A stretch of DNA of 64,000 nt from Marinobacterium aestuarii (GTDB taxonomy: Bacteria > Pseudomonadota > Gammaproteobacteria > Pseudomonadales > Balneatricaceae), in NCBI RefSeq assembly GCF_001651805.1, contig NZ_CP015839.1:4464001-4528000 (forward strand), written 5' to 3'. The notes below the pieces were generated by a model. It worked only from the letters and a program-made list of their open reading frames with translations, was not told where the DNA came from and did no database searches. Position 1 is the first letter of the stretch. Every line of letters starts with the position of its first letter. Shown here piece by piece: positions 24,736 to 34,736 of this stretch. The position numbers were made by a program, and so were the translations under genes.

Positions 24736-26454
24736 TTAACGCTGCAGCAGCACCACGATTATGCCGGCAAGAATGGCTGCAACGCCTTGCCAGAAGCGTA
24801 CCGGGTTGCGTTCCAGCAAGGGCGGGCGCGCCCGGTTGAGGAACTGCCGGTTGGGCTGGCGCAGGTCGGCCATGAATTCCGACAGTTCCTGATAGCGCTT
24901 GTACGGATTGATATGAACGGCCTTTTTGAGAGTTTCATCGATCCAGGCGGGGATTTCCCGTTCATGATGCAGCACCGAGCCGTAGTGCAGTCGCCGCTGC
25001 GCCGATGCGGTTCTGCATTTGGACACCTCGGTACCGTAGGGGAAATCGCCCGACAGCATGTGATAGGTCAGCACGCCCAGGGAATACAGATCGGAGCAGG
25101 GTGTACCCACTTCTTCCATAAAGTACTCCGGCGCCGTATAGAACGCCGTTCCCAGAATCGCGTCCTGCGGTGCGTCTGGCGCAGACTCCACTAAGCCCGC
25201 CACCCGGGCAGCGCCAAAGTCGATGACCTTCACCGTACCGCTGTTGTCGATCATGATGTTGTCGGGCCTGAGGTCCTGATGCAGGATTTCCATGCGGTGC
25301 AGCGCCTGCAGCCCCCGGGCGACCTGCTCGACAATGCCGCGCACAGTTTCAAGCCCGGGCCTGGGGTTATCCACCAGCCACTGCTTCAGCGTCTGGCCCT
25401 CGATAAACTCCATTGCCGTATACAGGTACTGGCGCGGGCGGCTCTGCGGGGCAGCTTTGAGCACATGGGTACTGTTGATACGCCGCGCCGTCCACTCCTC
25501 CATCAGAAAGCGCTCCAGATAAGCCGGGTCGCCGCCCAGATCAATGGACGGGGTTTTCAGCACGACCCGGCTATTGCTGGCCTCATCCAGCGCCAGATAG
25601 ACATGGCTGCGGCTGGTGGCATGAAGCTCACGCAGGATTCTGTAACCATCAAAGCGTGCCCCCGCCGCCAGTATCGGTGGCAGCTCCAGCGCCTCGGCAT
25701 CCCGTTGCAACGAAGCTGAACCTGGCTTTGGCAACGCATCTATGCGCACAATCTGCAGACTGAGGTTATCCCCGCTGCCCTGATCCAGCGCATGTTCGAC
25801 GATGCTCCTGGCGGCGCTATCGAGGTCACTGCTGCCGGCAATACTGTCGAGTACAAAGGCCGTATCGGCATATTCGTAGACGCCATCGGTCGCCAGCAGG
25901 TAGATATCACCCAGGCTGAGCGGCCGTGTCTGATAATCGAATTCGATATGAGCTTCAACTCCCAGTGCGCGACTGAGGTGACTTTGGGTTTGCGACACCC
26001 AGAGGCGGTGATCGTGGGTCAGCTGCTCCAGACCCTTGCCGTGCAGCCGGTAGATACGGGTATCACCGACGTTAAAGATATGTGCCCGTGTCGCCTTGAG
26101 CACCAGGGCACTGAGCGTACAGACATAGCCCCGATCCTTGTCGAATCGGTAGGGGCTGCTCAGCGTCTGGCTGTGCAGCCAGGCGTTGCAGGCCGTCACG
26201 ACACGCTCCACCGAATGCTGTACCGACCAGGCATCCGAGGTGCAGAAGTAATCATCAAGAAAATTCTTTACCGCCGTTTCGCTGGCGATATGACTCAGCT
26301 CACTACTGCTGATCCCGTCCGCCATGGCAAAGGCCATCCCCTTGCGACTCAGCAAGGGTTCGGTGGGCAGGTAACAGCCGTGAAAGTCCTGATTGAAGGC
26401 CTTAAGGCCCTTATCGGCATACTGACCCACTGATACTTTCAAGCGACTGCTCAT
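24736..26454 (-). CDS. PP2C phosphatase - Ser/Thr kinase fusion protein
   Basis: 572 residues from ATG 26454 (GGGGA eight bases upstream; an in-frame ATG two codons earlier is possible). Residues ~1-240 form a PP2C phosphatase (FAMADGIS, VGDTRIYRL, LLATDGVYEY, SGDNLSLQ); ~268-535 form a kinase with VVLK lysine, catalytic loop HQDLRPDN (HRD changed to HQD), DFG in VIDFGAARV and GTAFYTAPE activation segment; a single C-terminal membrane helix (~548-568) anchors it. Both activities look competent, so it probably toggles phosphorylation of a partner at the membrane, most simply the adjacent FNT channel (inference). Confidence 0.9.
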   Translation of the reverse strand: MSSRLKVSVGQYADKGLKAFNQDFHGCYLPTEPLLSRKGMAFAMADGISSSELSHIASETAVKNFLDDYFCTSDAWSVQHSVERVVTACNAWLHSQTLSSPYRFDKDRGYVCTLSALVLKATRAHIFNVGDTRIYRLHGKGLEQLTHDHRLWVSQTQSHLSRALGVEAHIEFDYQTRPLSLGDIYLLATDGVYEYADTAFVLDSIAGSSDLDSAARSIVEHALDQGSGDNLSLQIVRIDALPKPGSASLQRDAEALELPPILAAGARFDGYRILRELHATSRSHVYLALDEASNSRVVLKTPSIDLGGDPAYLERFLMEEWTARRINSTHVLKAAPQSRPRQYLYTAMEFIEGQTLKQWLVDNPRPGLETVRGIVEQVARGLQALHRMEILHQDLRPDNIMIDNSGTVKVIDFGAARVAGLVESAPDAPQDAILGTAFYTAPEYFMEEVGTPCSDLYSLGVLTYHMLSGDFPYGTEVSKCRTASAQRRLHYGSVLHHEREIPAWIDETLKKAVHINPYKRYQELSEFMADLRQPNRQFLNRARPPLLERNPVRFWQGVAAILAGIIVVLLQR

Positions 26455-26505
26455 AGGCATTCCCCGGCGCCCCGGCCACCTTTAGTGACCGGAGCTTGGC
26501 GGCTA

Positions 26506-27330
26506 TCAGACAGAGACAGTCTGAACCGCACGTTTCTTGCCAGTGCGAACGTGGGTGGTATAGAGCGTCAGCCCGGTGAACGCCAGACCACCGACCAGGT
26601 TACCCAGCACAGTAGGGATTTCGTTCCAGATGAGGTAATCCATGATGGAAAAATCCCCCCCCATGATGATGCCAGAGGGGAACAGGAACATGTTCACCAC
26701 CGAGTGCTCAAAGGCCATGAAGAAAAACAGCATGATCGGCATCCACATGGCGATGACCTTGCCACTCACCGAGGTGGAAATCATGGCACCGACAACCCCC
26801 ATGGACACCATCCAGTTGCACAGCATGCCGCGGATAAAGATGGTGAACCAGCCGGCAATACCGTATTCAGCATATCCCAGGGTACGGGCCTCACCGATAC
26901 TGGCAATCTTCGCGCCCACAGCACCTGGATCCGTATTGAAGCCGTAGGTGAAAACAAAGGCCATCATCACGGCCACGGTCAGGGCACCGGCAAAGTTGCC
27001 AACGAACACCAGACCCCAGTTCCTGAGGATGCCATTGATGGTGACCCCCGGACGTCGATCCAGCCATGCCAGCGGCGTCAGCACGAATACCCCGGTGAGC
27101 AGATCAAAACCCATCAGGTACAGCATGCAAAAACCCACCGGAAACAGAATGGCGCCTATCAGAAAGACGCCGGTTTGCACGGCGATAGTAATGGCGAACA
27201 CCGCTGCCAGCGCCAGAATAGCCCCAGCCATATAGGCCCTGATCAGCGTATCGCGAGTCGACATGTGAATCTTGGATTCACCGGCATCGACCATCTTTGT
27301 CACAAACTCAGACGGAACCAGATAAGCCAT
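26506..27330 (-). CDS. Formate/nitrite transporter (FNT) family channel
   Basis: 274 residues with six membrane helices in the FocA/NirC fold. GFDLLTGVFVL and GNFAGAL carry the FNT signature region, and FFFMAFEHSVVNMFLFPSG contains the second half-motif with the pore His (EHSVVNM). It passes small monovalent anions (formate, nitrite; possibly cyanate here given the downstream cyanase). AGAGG precedes the ATG. First gene of the FNT / PP2C-kinase / cynS unit, 51 bases from the next gene. Confidence 0.9.
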   Translation of the reverse strand: MAYLVPSEFVTKMVDAGESKIHMSTRDTLIRAYMAGAILALAAVFAITIAVQTGVFLIGAILFPVGFCMLYLMGFDLLTGVFVLTPLAWLDRRPGVTINGILRNWGLVFVGNFAGALTVAVMMAFVFTYGFNTDPGAVGAKIASIGEARTLGYAEYGIAGWFTIFIRGMLCNWMVSMGVVGAMISTSVSGKVIAMWMPIMLFFFMAFEHSVVNMFLFPSGIIMGGDFSIMDYLIWNEIPTVLGNLVGGLAFTGLTLYTTHVRTGKKRAVQTVSV

Positions 27331-27746
27331 AGCTATTGCCTCTTTCCAGGAAAATTACGTCACTGCGCATTGGTGTCCAATCCCTTGGCCAGCGCCTGCA
27401 GCCTCCGACACTTGCGTGTGAACAGGCGCAAAAAAGCGCCCACAACCGAGCAGCCAAAACAGTTCAGTAAGGACGCCGTTGCCCGTAAAACGCAATCTGT
27501 AGGAGTCTGGGGCGGCCCAATGGCAATCCACCTAAAACTCATACCGGATAGAGCAATAGTCGTGCCTAAGCTGTTTCATCAGCGTTACAGGCCGCGTAAA
27601 CAGCCTCTCTGGCGCCCGCAGCGCGCCCAGACCTGCTCCTGTCAGCGGGCCTCAAGCCCTCGCCTGCGGACAGAAAAGGTGCATCAAGTGCTGCAATTGC
27701 ACCGCAAAAGCGCGCCTTTATGCCGTGAAGCAGACAGCGGCCAGGC
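27331..27746. other. Intergenic region between FNT and MFS genes
   Basis: About 415 bases with short, unconvincing frames only. A small GGCGC/GCGCC hairpin is at 27425-27440. The promoter of the FNT operon must lie within it. Nothing else is recognised. Confidence 0.5.
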
Positions 27747-28922
27747 TCAAACACCCGCCGCCGCCGCACGCGCATCGAGCGCACCCGACCAGCGGGTCAG
27801 CAGCAGTGCCAGCAGCACGATCAGGGCACCTATCCAGGCGGTATCCGTGAGTGCCATATCGGCAATGATAACGCCGCCGATGAGCGAGCCCAGGGCGATG
27901 CCGACGTTAAAGGCGGCGATATTCAGCCCTGCGGCTACATCCACCGCCTGGGGCGCATATTTTTCCGCCAGCTGTACCACATATACCTGCAGGCCCGGCA
28001 CATTGCCAAAGGCAAAGCCGCCCCAGATCAGGACTGTCAGTACCGCCGTAATCGGGTTGGCCGCGCTGAAGGTGAAGACCAGCAGCACCAGTGCCAGCGC
28101 CGCGAAAATAATTTTCAGCGCAGCAATGGGCCCCAGGCGGTCAGCCAGCCGGCCGCCCCAGATATTGCCCACCGCCACCGAGACACCATAAACCAGCATG
28201 ATCAGGCCGATGGCGCTGGGCTCAAAGCCCGAGACTTGCTGCAGAATGGGCGCAAGGTAGGTAAAGGCCACAAAGGTGCCGCCATAGCCCACCGCCGTCA
28301 TGGCGTAGACCAGTAGCAGGCGTGGCTCTTTCAGTACCGCCAGCTGTTGTGACACTGTCGCCGCCGCCGGCTGCTTCAGATTGCCCGGAACCAGTAACGC
28401 ACTGCCGATCAGCGCCAAAGCCCCCAGTAGCGACACCACCAGGAAGGTCGCGCGCCAGCCAAAATGCTGTCCGATCCAGGTGCCCAGCGGCACCCCGGTC
28501 ACCAGCGCCACGGTCAGGCCGGTAAACATGATGGCGATGGCACTCGCCTCCTTGTCCTTGCTCACAAGACCGGTGGCAATGGTGGAGCCAATGGAGAAAA
28601 ACACCCCGTGGGCCAGGCCCGTCAGAATGCGCGCACTCATCAGCGAGCTGTAACCCGGCGCCATCCAGGCCAGCAGGTTACCGAGCACAAAGAGCGCCAT
28701 GATGCTGAGCAGCACTGTCTTGCGGTTCCAGCGTCCGGTCAGGGCCGTAAGCACCGGCGCCCCTATGGCAACGCCCAGCGCATAAAGACTGATCAGCAGC
28801 CCGGCCGAAGGGAGTGAAACGCCCAGGTCCTGGGCGATGGTGGGCACCAATCCGACGATCACAAATTCGGTGGTGCCAATGGCAAAGGCGCTGAGTGTCA
28901 GCGCCAGCAAGGCAAGGGGCAT
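27747..28922 (-). CDS. MFS transporter, DHA1 family (AraJ/YdhP-like)
   Basis: 391 residues from ATG 28922, chosen because TGGAGA lies eight bases upstream and the start then matches YdhP length; longer in-frame starts would run into the divergent LysR promoter. Twelve membrane helices; FAIGTTEFVIVGLVP in helix 1 and the GRWNRKTVLL loop 2-3 motif are typical of the arabinose-efflux/YdhP group. Likely a drug or metabolite exporter in the inner membrane, controlled by the divergent LysR protein. Confidence 0.88.
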   Translation of the reverse strand: MPLALLALTLSAFAIGTTEFVIVGLVPTIAQDLGVSLPSAGLLISLYALGVAIGAPVLTALTGRWNRKTVLLSIMALFVLGNLLAWMAPGYSSLMSARILTGLAHGVFFSIGSTIATGLVSKDKEASAIAIMFTGLTVALVTGVPLGTWIGQHFGWRATFLVVSLLGALALIGSALLVPGNLKQPAAATVSQQLAVLKEPRLLLVYAMTAVGYGGTFVAFTYLAPILQQVSGFEPSAIGLIMLVYGVSVAVGNIWGGRLADRLGPIAALKIIFAALALVLLVFTFSAANPITAVLTVLIWGGFAFGNVPGLQVYVVQLAEKYAPQAVDVAAGLNIAAFNVGIALGSLIGGVIIADMALTDTAWIGALIVLLALLLTRWSGALDARAAAAGV

Positions 28923-29021
28923 GAGCCGTCTCCAGAATGAATACTTGACGGCCTGCATTGTGCGGCGCAATACTTTTTCAATAAACGCCATAAATATCAA
29001 AACATATTTGCAGAAACAACA

Positions 29022-29903
29022 ATGATAAGCCGATCCGATGATCTGGAAATACTGCTGGCCGTGGTCGATAGCGGCGGTTTCTCCACCGCCGCCGAGCTAC
29101 TGGGCATTCAGGTGGCGCGGGCCTCCCGCGCAGTGACCCGGCTGGAACAACAGCTGACCACGACCCTGCTCAACCGCACCACCCGGCGGGTTGAACTCAG
29201 CGAAGACGGGCGAATTTTTGTCGCCCAGGTGCGCCAGGGGCTGGCTCAGCTCGAAGGTGCCGAGGAACAGCTGCGCCTGCGTCACCAGGCACCGGCCGGC
29301 CCCCTGCGCATCGATGCCGCCAGCCCCTTCATGCTGCATCAGCTGGTGCCCCACATTCGGGCATTCCGCGAATCTTATCCACAGATCGAACTGGAACTCA
29401 CCACCAGCGAGGGCTTTATCGACCTGCTCGAAAAACGCACCGATGTCGCCATCCGTATCGGCGAGCTGCAGGATTCCAGCCTGCATGCCCGTTTTCTTGG
29501 GCGCTCCAGATTGCACCTGGTGGCCAGCCCCGCCTACCTTGCGGCTCACCCGGCGCCGCAGTCCGCGGCGGAACTCGCCGAACATGACTGTATCGGCTTC
29601 ACCTCCCCCGCCAGCCTCAATCAGTGGCCGGTGGGCACCGGTATGCCCATCAATGCAGCCGTCTCGGCCAGCAGCGGCGAAGTCATTCGCCAGCTGTGCC
29701 TGGCATCCCAGGGCATCGCCAGCCTGTCCCACTTCATGGTCGCCGACGATCTCGCCGCAGGACGCCTGATCCCGCTGCTCACCGATCAGATACAGTCACC
29801 CCACCCGCGCGAGCAGGTTAACGCCGTCTACTATCGCAACACGGCACTGTCGGCACGCATCAGCGCTTTTCTCGATTTTTTCCAGCCCAGGCTTTCGCTT
29901 TAA
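29022..29903 (+). CDS. LysR-family regulator divergent from the MFS gene
   Basis: 293 residues. Winged helix ~1-65 (FSTAAELLGIQVARASRAV, LNRTTRRVELSEDG), substrate-binding domain ~90-290. It belongs to the CrgA/DmlR-like group. The ~100-bp gap to the MFS gene suggests it senses the exported compound and regulates the exporter. The ligand cannot be read from the sequence. Confidence 0.87.
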   Translation: MISRSDDLEILLAVVDSGGFSTAAELLGIQVARASRAVTRLEQQLTTTLLNRTTRRVELSEDGRIFVAQVRQGLAQLEGAEEQLRLRHQAPAGPLRIDAASPFMLHQLVPHIRAFRESYPQIELELTTSEGFIDLLEKRTDVAIRIGELQDSSLHARFLGRSRLHLVASPAYLAAHPAPQSAAELAEHDCIGFTSPASLNQWPVGTGMPINAAVSASSGEVIRQLCLASQGIASLSHFMVADDLAAGRLIPLLTDQIQSPHPREQVNAVYYRNTALSARISAFLDFFQPRLSL

Positions 29904-30002
29904 ACCGCTCAAAATCTCGCCCATGTACTGGCAGTATGACCGCCAGGGAGGGTGGAAATGTCGTTATTGCAGGAGAAAATAACGATAAATACGCCCATGC
30001 AT

Positions 30003-30034
30003 AAAAAAACGCCCGGAGAATGATTCGCCGGGCG
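30003..30034 (-). terminator. Intrinsic terminator of the TRAP operon
   Basis: CGCCCGG / CCGGGCG stem (30010-30016 with 30028-30034) followed on the minus strand by seven T residues, just downstream of dctM. A-runs on both sides may let it act in both directions, also ending the LysR gene at 29903. Confidence 0.85.
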
Positions 30035-30080
30035 CAAAAAATCGCAGCACGATAAGTTGGTCTATGACTGGTGCCCAGTC

Positions 30081-31391
30081 TTATTTGAAGGTGTCCGGCA
30101 GCAGCATTTTCGGCAACCAGAGCGCGAGCTCGGGGAAGCAGATAATCAGCAGCAGGATCAGCAGCATCGGCACCAGAATAATCACCACATCCCGCAGTAC
30201 CTGCACCACGTTCATGCCACCAATGGACGCAGAAATCAGCAGGCAAAGGCCGTAAGGCGGCGTTACCAGCCCAAAGGCCAGAGACACTATGCCGATAATG
30301 GCAAAGACGACGGGGTGAATGCCCGCATCCAGCGCCACCGGCAGCAGCACTGTCCCCAGGATGATGATGGTGGGAATGGCATCAATAAAGAGCCCGAAAA
30401 ACAGAAAGAGCGCACCTATCACCAGCGAGGTGCCAAAGGTGCCGAACTGCATGCTGGTCATGGTGGAAACGATCAGCCGGGGCACGTTGTAGAAGGCCAG
30501 CATCCAGCCGAAGGCCGAGGCCGTGCCTATGGCGAACAGCGAGATGGATGCAAAGCGCCCGGTATCGTAAAGAATTCCGCCCAGATCCCGCACACTGACC
30601 GTGCGATAGACGAACATGCCAAGAATCAGCGCATAGACCGCAGCGATAATCGCGCTTTCGGTCGGCGTGACAATGCCACCAACGATGCCGCCGATCACCA
30701 GTATCGGTGTCAGCATCGCCAGGGCTGCACTCTTAAAGGCAGATACAAACTCAGCAAAGGTCGGACGCCCCGCCGTCGGATAGCCATACACCTTGGCGTA
30801 ACCGTAAACGGTGGCCATCAGCGCTGCGGCTATCATGAAGCCCGGAATCGCACCGGCGAGAAAGAGCGCGCCCACCGACACCGACATCACACCGCCCCAG
30901 ACAACCATCAGGATGCTGGGCGGAATGATCACCCCCATTACGGATGAGCAGGCAGTGATCGCAATGGCAAAGCGCTTGTCGTAGCCCTCCTTCGCCATGG
31001 CAGGAATCAGAATCTTGCCACAACCGGCGGCATCGGCGGTAGACGACCCCGAGATACCGGCAAAGAGCATCGACACTGCCACATTGACATGCCCCAGCCC
31101 GCCCGGCATCCAGCCAGTCAGTACCCGCGCCAGTTCGATCAGCCGATCGGTGATCTTGCCGGAGTTCATCAGGTTTGCCGCCAGCAGGAAGAACGGCACC
31201 GCCAGCAGGATAAAGGAGTTATAGGACTGGAACATCCGATCCATGATGATGAAGGGCGTCAGGCGCATATCGAGCATCACGACAGGAATAGTGGCAATAC
31301 CCAGCGCAAAGGCAACGGGCACGCGGATGGCAACCAGCAGGATGAAACCGCCCACCAGAAGCGCACAGGCTAGCGCGGTCGAAACAATCAT
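30081..31391 (-). CDS. dctM: TRAP transporter large permease (DctM)
   Basis: 436 residues, ~12 membrane helices, DctM family: AGISGSSTADAAGCGKILIPAM is the GSS-containing hallmark (~residue 113), and IIPPSILMVVWG and TPTESAIIAAVYAL follow. It imports its substrate with sodium together with DctQ and DctP. The start overlaps the dctQ stop (ATGA). Substrate is undefined; a C4-dicarboxylate or 2-hydroxyacid would fit the divergent dehydrogenase. Confidence 0.93.
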   Translation of the reverse strand: MIVSTALACALLVGGFILLVAIRVPVAFALGIATIPVVMLDMRLTPFIIMDRMFQSYNSFILLAVPFFLLAANLMNSGKITDRLIELARVLTGWMPGGLGHVNVAVSMLFAGISGSSTADAAGCGKILIPAMAKEGYDKRFAIAITACSSVMGVIIPPSILMVVWGGVMSVSVGALFLAGAIPGFMIAAALMATVYGYAKVYGYPTAGRPTFAEFVSAFKSAALAMLTPILVIGGIVGGIVTPTESAIIAAVYALILGMFVYRTVSVRDLGGILYDTGRFASISLFAIGTASAFGWMLAFYNVPRLIVSTMTSMQFGTFGTSLVIGALFLFFGLFIDAIPTIIILGTVLLPVALDAGIHPVVFAIIGIVSLAFGLVTPPYGLCLLISASIGGMNVVQVLRDVVIILVPMLLILLLIICFPELALWLPKMLLPDTFK

Positions 31392-31880
31392 GGCGTAACC
31401 TCGGAAGATTGACGGTATTCAACAACCGCCTCGTATAAGCGATAGCCCGCGAACAGTGCCCAGAGCGTACCGGCGATTGGCACTGATATATAAGTAATCA
31501 TCAGATTGGCACGCATCATCACTGAGTGCTGAATGAAGCCAAATTTGGCATAGTCGATGCCGTACCAGGCAAAGAGCACCGCAAAGATCAGTACGAAGCC
31601 CAGCGCTATGCCCTTTTGCAGCAAACGCCAGCCCGGCTTAATCGCATCGGGCAGCACCCGCACATCAAAGTGGCTGCCATCCCAGACCGCGATGGCGGAG
31701 CCGATCATGACAACCCAGACAAAAATGAAAGTCGAAAGCTCTTCGGTCCAGAGATAGACCGGGAGAATGTCGGTGTAACGGGAAATGACCTGCATGCCCA
31801 CGGGAATCGCCAGAGCGCCCACCAGGGCTCCATCAATACCGCAACACCCGACAGAGGTTATCCAGCACTTGTCCCAGCAT
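31388..31880 (-). CDS. dctQ: TRAP transporter small permease (DctQ), apparent frameshift near the 5' end
   Basis: The main frame (ALVGALAIPVGMQVISRY, LPVYLWTEELSTFIFVWVV, four helices) is a typical DctQ, but its proper N-terminus (ATG 31880 preceded by AGGA, reading MLGQVLDNLCRVL) is in another frame. The 493-base span has one base too many for a continuous gene of ~163 residues, which points to a single-base insertion near 31838. Alternatively translation could begin at GTG 31822 (GGAG five bases upstream) and give 144 residues lacking the start of helix 1. The DctM and DctP partners are intact. Confidence 0.78.
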
Positions 31881-31967
31881 AGTGAAATCCTGAACGACAA
31901 TTGACCGTAAAAACGGCCAGGATGAGATCGGACTCCGGCGGCCGCAAGCCGCGGAGCCCGACAGGGA

Positions 31968-32963
31968 TTACTTGGCGCGGATGGCGGCCAGAAGATCCGT
32001 AGCACCCAGCTCGGCTGCATACTCATCCTGTACAGGCGTTACGAGTTCAAGCAACTGCTCGCGATTGGCGAATTCCTGCAACTGAATCTGACCGGCATCG
32101 GCCATTTCCTTCAGCTTGGCGCTGTCTTCGCGCGCTTCCAGTTCGCGACCGAAGGCACCGGCTTCCTTGCCTGCACGCATAATCGCGGCCTGCAGTTCAA
32201 CGGGGAGCTTGCGCATGGATTTGCCACTGAAAACAATCGGACGCACTGTGATGGAGTGACGCGTGAGGGTGACATGGGGCGCCACTTCGTAGAACTTGAG
32301 ATTCTGCAGGCTGGCCGCTTCGTTTTCAAGCCCCGAGACAACACCGGTCTGAATGGCGTTGTAAACCTCGTTATAGGCAATTGCCGAGGGCGCCGCCTTG
32401 ATGGCCGCAAAAATCTGCGCCTGAATGGGCGCGCCCATCACTCGCATCTTGTGACCGGCAAGCTCATCAATATTGCCGATGGCCTTGCTGGAAATCAGGT
32501 TACGGGTGCCGCCGCCGGAATAACCCACCACCACAAGATCGGCCTTCTCCTTGAGCTCGCCTTCCAGCGGCGCCAGCACATCGCTGGAGAGCACCGCATT
32601 CCAGTGCTCCAGATCCCGGAACAGGAACGGCATGTCCATCAGCGGAATTGCCGGTGCGAAGGTCGCCATATTGGACGGCGCCATGATGGAGTAGTCGATT
32701 GCCACGCCCTGATTCAGGAAGGTCACGTAGTCGGACTCGACTCCCAGCTCGCCGTTAAGGCGCAGATCCATCACCAGCTCGCCATCGTAATACTGGTCCA
32801 CCAGCTCGCCAAAACGCACCATGGTTTTGGTAAAGGCATGCTCGTTATCGAACATGCTCGCACCGCGCAGCGTGATCGCTTCGGCCTGAACCGCCGGTGC
32901 CAGCACAACGGCTGAAACCACGGCTGCCTGGAGCAGGTTTTTTGCGTGATTGATAATAGACAT
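31968..32963 (-). CDS. dctP: TRAP transporter substrate-binding protein (DctP)
   Basis: 331 residues from ATG 32963 (AGAGGA six bases upstream). Signal peptide ~1-27 (VVLAPAVQAEA), then a DctP fold: LRGASMFDNEHAFTKTM, LNGELG, GYSGGGTRNLISSK (~143), KMRVMGAP with the conserved Arg that binds the ligand carboxylate (~171), and NEVYNAIQTGVVSGLENE (~195). It collects the substrate in the periplasm for DctQM. First gene of the dctPQM operon. Confidence 0.92.
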   Translation of the reverse strand: MSIINHAKNLLQAAVVSAVVLAPAVQAEAITLRGASMFDNEHAFTKTMVRFGELVDQYYDGELVMDLRLNGELGVESDYVTFLNQGVAIDYSIMAPSNMATFAPAIPLMDMPFLFRDLEHWNAVLSSDVLAPLEGELKEKADLVVVGYSGGGTRNLISSKAIGNIDELAGHKMRVMGAPIQAQIFAAIKAAPSAIAYNEVYNAIQTGVVSGLENEAASLQNLKFYEVAPHVTLTRHSITVRPIVFSGKSMRKLPVELQAAIMRAGKEAGAFGRELEAREDSAKLKEMADAGQIQLQEFANREQLLELVTPVQDEYAAELGATDLLAAIRAK

Positions 32964-33076
32964 GATGTTCCTCTTATTGTTGTTGTAGCAGCGCAAATTG
33001 TGGGTCGCCTTAGCCGGTCAGCGCACGGCGGCGACACCCATAGAAGACGTGAATATACGTAACTGGTCAAGCATTA

Positions 33077-33112
33077 TGTGTAATTATTTGTAATATTTAT
33101 GTTAGTTACACA
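33077..33112. promoter_or_regulatory. Candidate operator between dctP and the hydroxyacid dehydrogenase
   Basis: TGTGTAA (33077-33083) and TTACACA (33106-33112) form an inverted repeat in the 534-bp divergent region, surrounded by further TTGTAA/TTACAA half-sites (33088-33123 and ~33340). The rest of the region to 33497 is A+T-rich without a recognisable gene. Binding protein unknown; no regulator gene is adjacent. Confidence 0.35.
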
Positions 33113-33497
33113 ACATTTACAACATTCTCGACGCATTAGCCAATCCAGGTATAAGGCCTTTAAAATCATCATATTAAGAAGGATTTAAAGTGAAAAAAGA
33201 AGGGTGTAAACGAGAAGAACACAGCGTTATTCGCCATCGGGCATCGCTACTGAAAGCAGATAGACAGCCGGGTTTTATCGACAAAAAGACGCAATATGGC
33301 CCCCGGATCACCATTTGAAAGGCACGCAACAGCGTAAAATTACAACTAATAACAATATATCATCACGCCCGTACGCGTTATGATCCGAGGATTTTCTATC
33401 CGGTTAGCGCCTGCCGGGGCTGTGTCCCAGATGGCTGGCGCAACCTGACACCCGACTCCAGATGTCACTGAACACCTAACGGAAAGGACCCTGAGCC

Positions 33498-34447
33498 ATG
33501 CAACATCTGCTACTTATTGGCGCCGCAACCGAAAATACGCAACAGCGCCTGGCCGAACATTTTCAGCTACACAAGCTGTCTGAAATCGATGATTTAAGCG
33601 AATTTCTCACCGAATACGGCGCCAAGATAAGCGCCGTCGCGACCAACGGCCACAGCGGTGTGAAGCCGCAAATTCTGGACGCCTGCCCCAACCTCAAGGT
33701 GATCTCCTGCCACGGCGTGGGTTATGACGGCATCGATACCGCCGCCTGCGTGGCGCGGGGCATTCTGGTGAGTCACACCCCGAACGTGCTGAATGCCGAG
33801 GTGGCCAATACGGCATTGATGCTGATGCTGGCGGCGTATCGCAACCTGCTGGGCAATGATGCCTATGTCCGCTCCGGTCGCTGGCTGAGCGACGGCCCCG
33901 CGCCCCTGTCGCACAGCCCGACAACCGTACCGTCGGCATTGTGGGCATGGGCCGTATCGGGCAGGAAATTGCCGAACGCCTGCAGGTCCTGAACTCGCGC
34001 ATCATCTACCACAGCCGCAGCCCCAAGGATGTGCCCTACCCCTATTACGCAAACCTGACCGACATGGCCCAGGCCGCCGATGTACTCGTCTGTATCACCC
34101 CGGGAGGCCCGTCTACCCGCAAGCTGATAAACCGCGACGTGCTGGACGCCCTTGGCCCTGAGGGCATGCTGATCAATGTCTCCCGCGGCACTGTTGTGGA
34201 TGAAGCTGAGCTTGTCAGTGCGCTGCAGGAGAAACGCCTGGGATATGCAGGGCTGGATGTGTTTGAGGCCGAGCCCAGGGTGCCTGAAGCTCTGTTTGCG
34301 ATGCCCAATGTCGTACTGCTGCCCCACGTCGGCAGTGCCACCCACGAAACCCGCGCCGCCATGGCGGCACTGACGGTGGACAACCTGATCCAGTTTCTGC
34401 AGGACGGCAGCGTACTCACGCCTGTGCCAGAATGTGCCGGAATCTGA
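33498..34447 (+). pseudogene. D-2-hydroxyacid dehydrogenase, frameshifted
   Basis: Frame 1 (MQHLLLIGAATENTQQ to WLSDGPAPLSHS) holds the catalytic-domain half and frame 2 (TVGIVGMGRIGQEIAERL to the end) the Rossmann half and active-site residues: Arg in NVSRGTVVDE, Glu in DVFEAEP, His in LPHVGSATHETR. The 950-base span is one base short of a continuous 316-residue gene, so a single deletion near 33915 explains the break. The family includes glyoxylate/hydroxypyruvate reductases. It is divergent from the TRAP operon and could process the imported acid if the break is a sequencing error. Confidence 0.8.
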
Positions 34448-34736
34448 TCCAGGGCCGCAACTCAGTCGCCAGCGGTCACTGAACCACAAGGGTCCAAGGC
34501 AACCGGGGGCGAGCGTCAACACCGGCGCGATACTCCCGGCACCGTCAGCCTACGCCAGACCCAAAGCGAAAGAATCAGCGCTTCAGTACCACAGCAGCCT
34601 GTTTTTTGGCGGCCAAAGCCCGGCCAGCCACATAAAAAAGCTAGAATGCTAACCCAAGGCGTCAACATTCACGTAAAGATTCTGAAGCTGCGCACGCTGC
34701 AGCCCCGTACGTTCAGCAAGGCACAGAGGGTGATAC

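Noticed and set aside
26485-28191. Long plus-strand open frame antisense to the FNT and MFS genes
   Set aside because: Same signs of an antisense shadow; the minus-strand frames are clear membrane proteins.
30081-32963. TRAP transporter as a taurine importer (TauKLM)
   Set aside because: It is 13 kb from the taurine genes, divergent from a hydroxyacid dehydrogenase, and nothing in DctP points to taurine.
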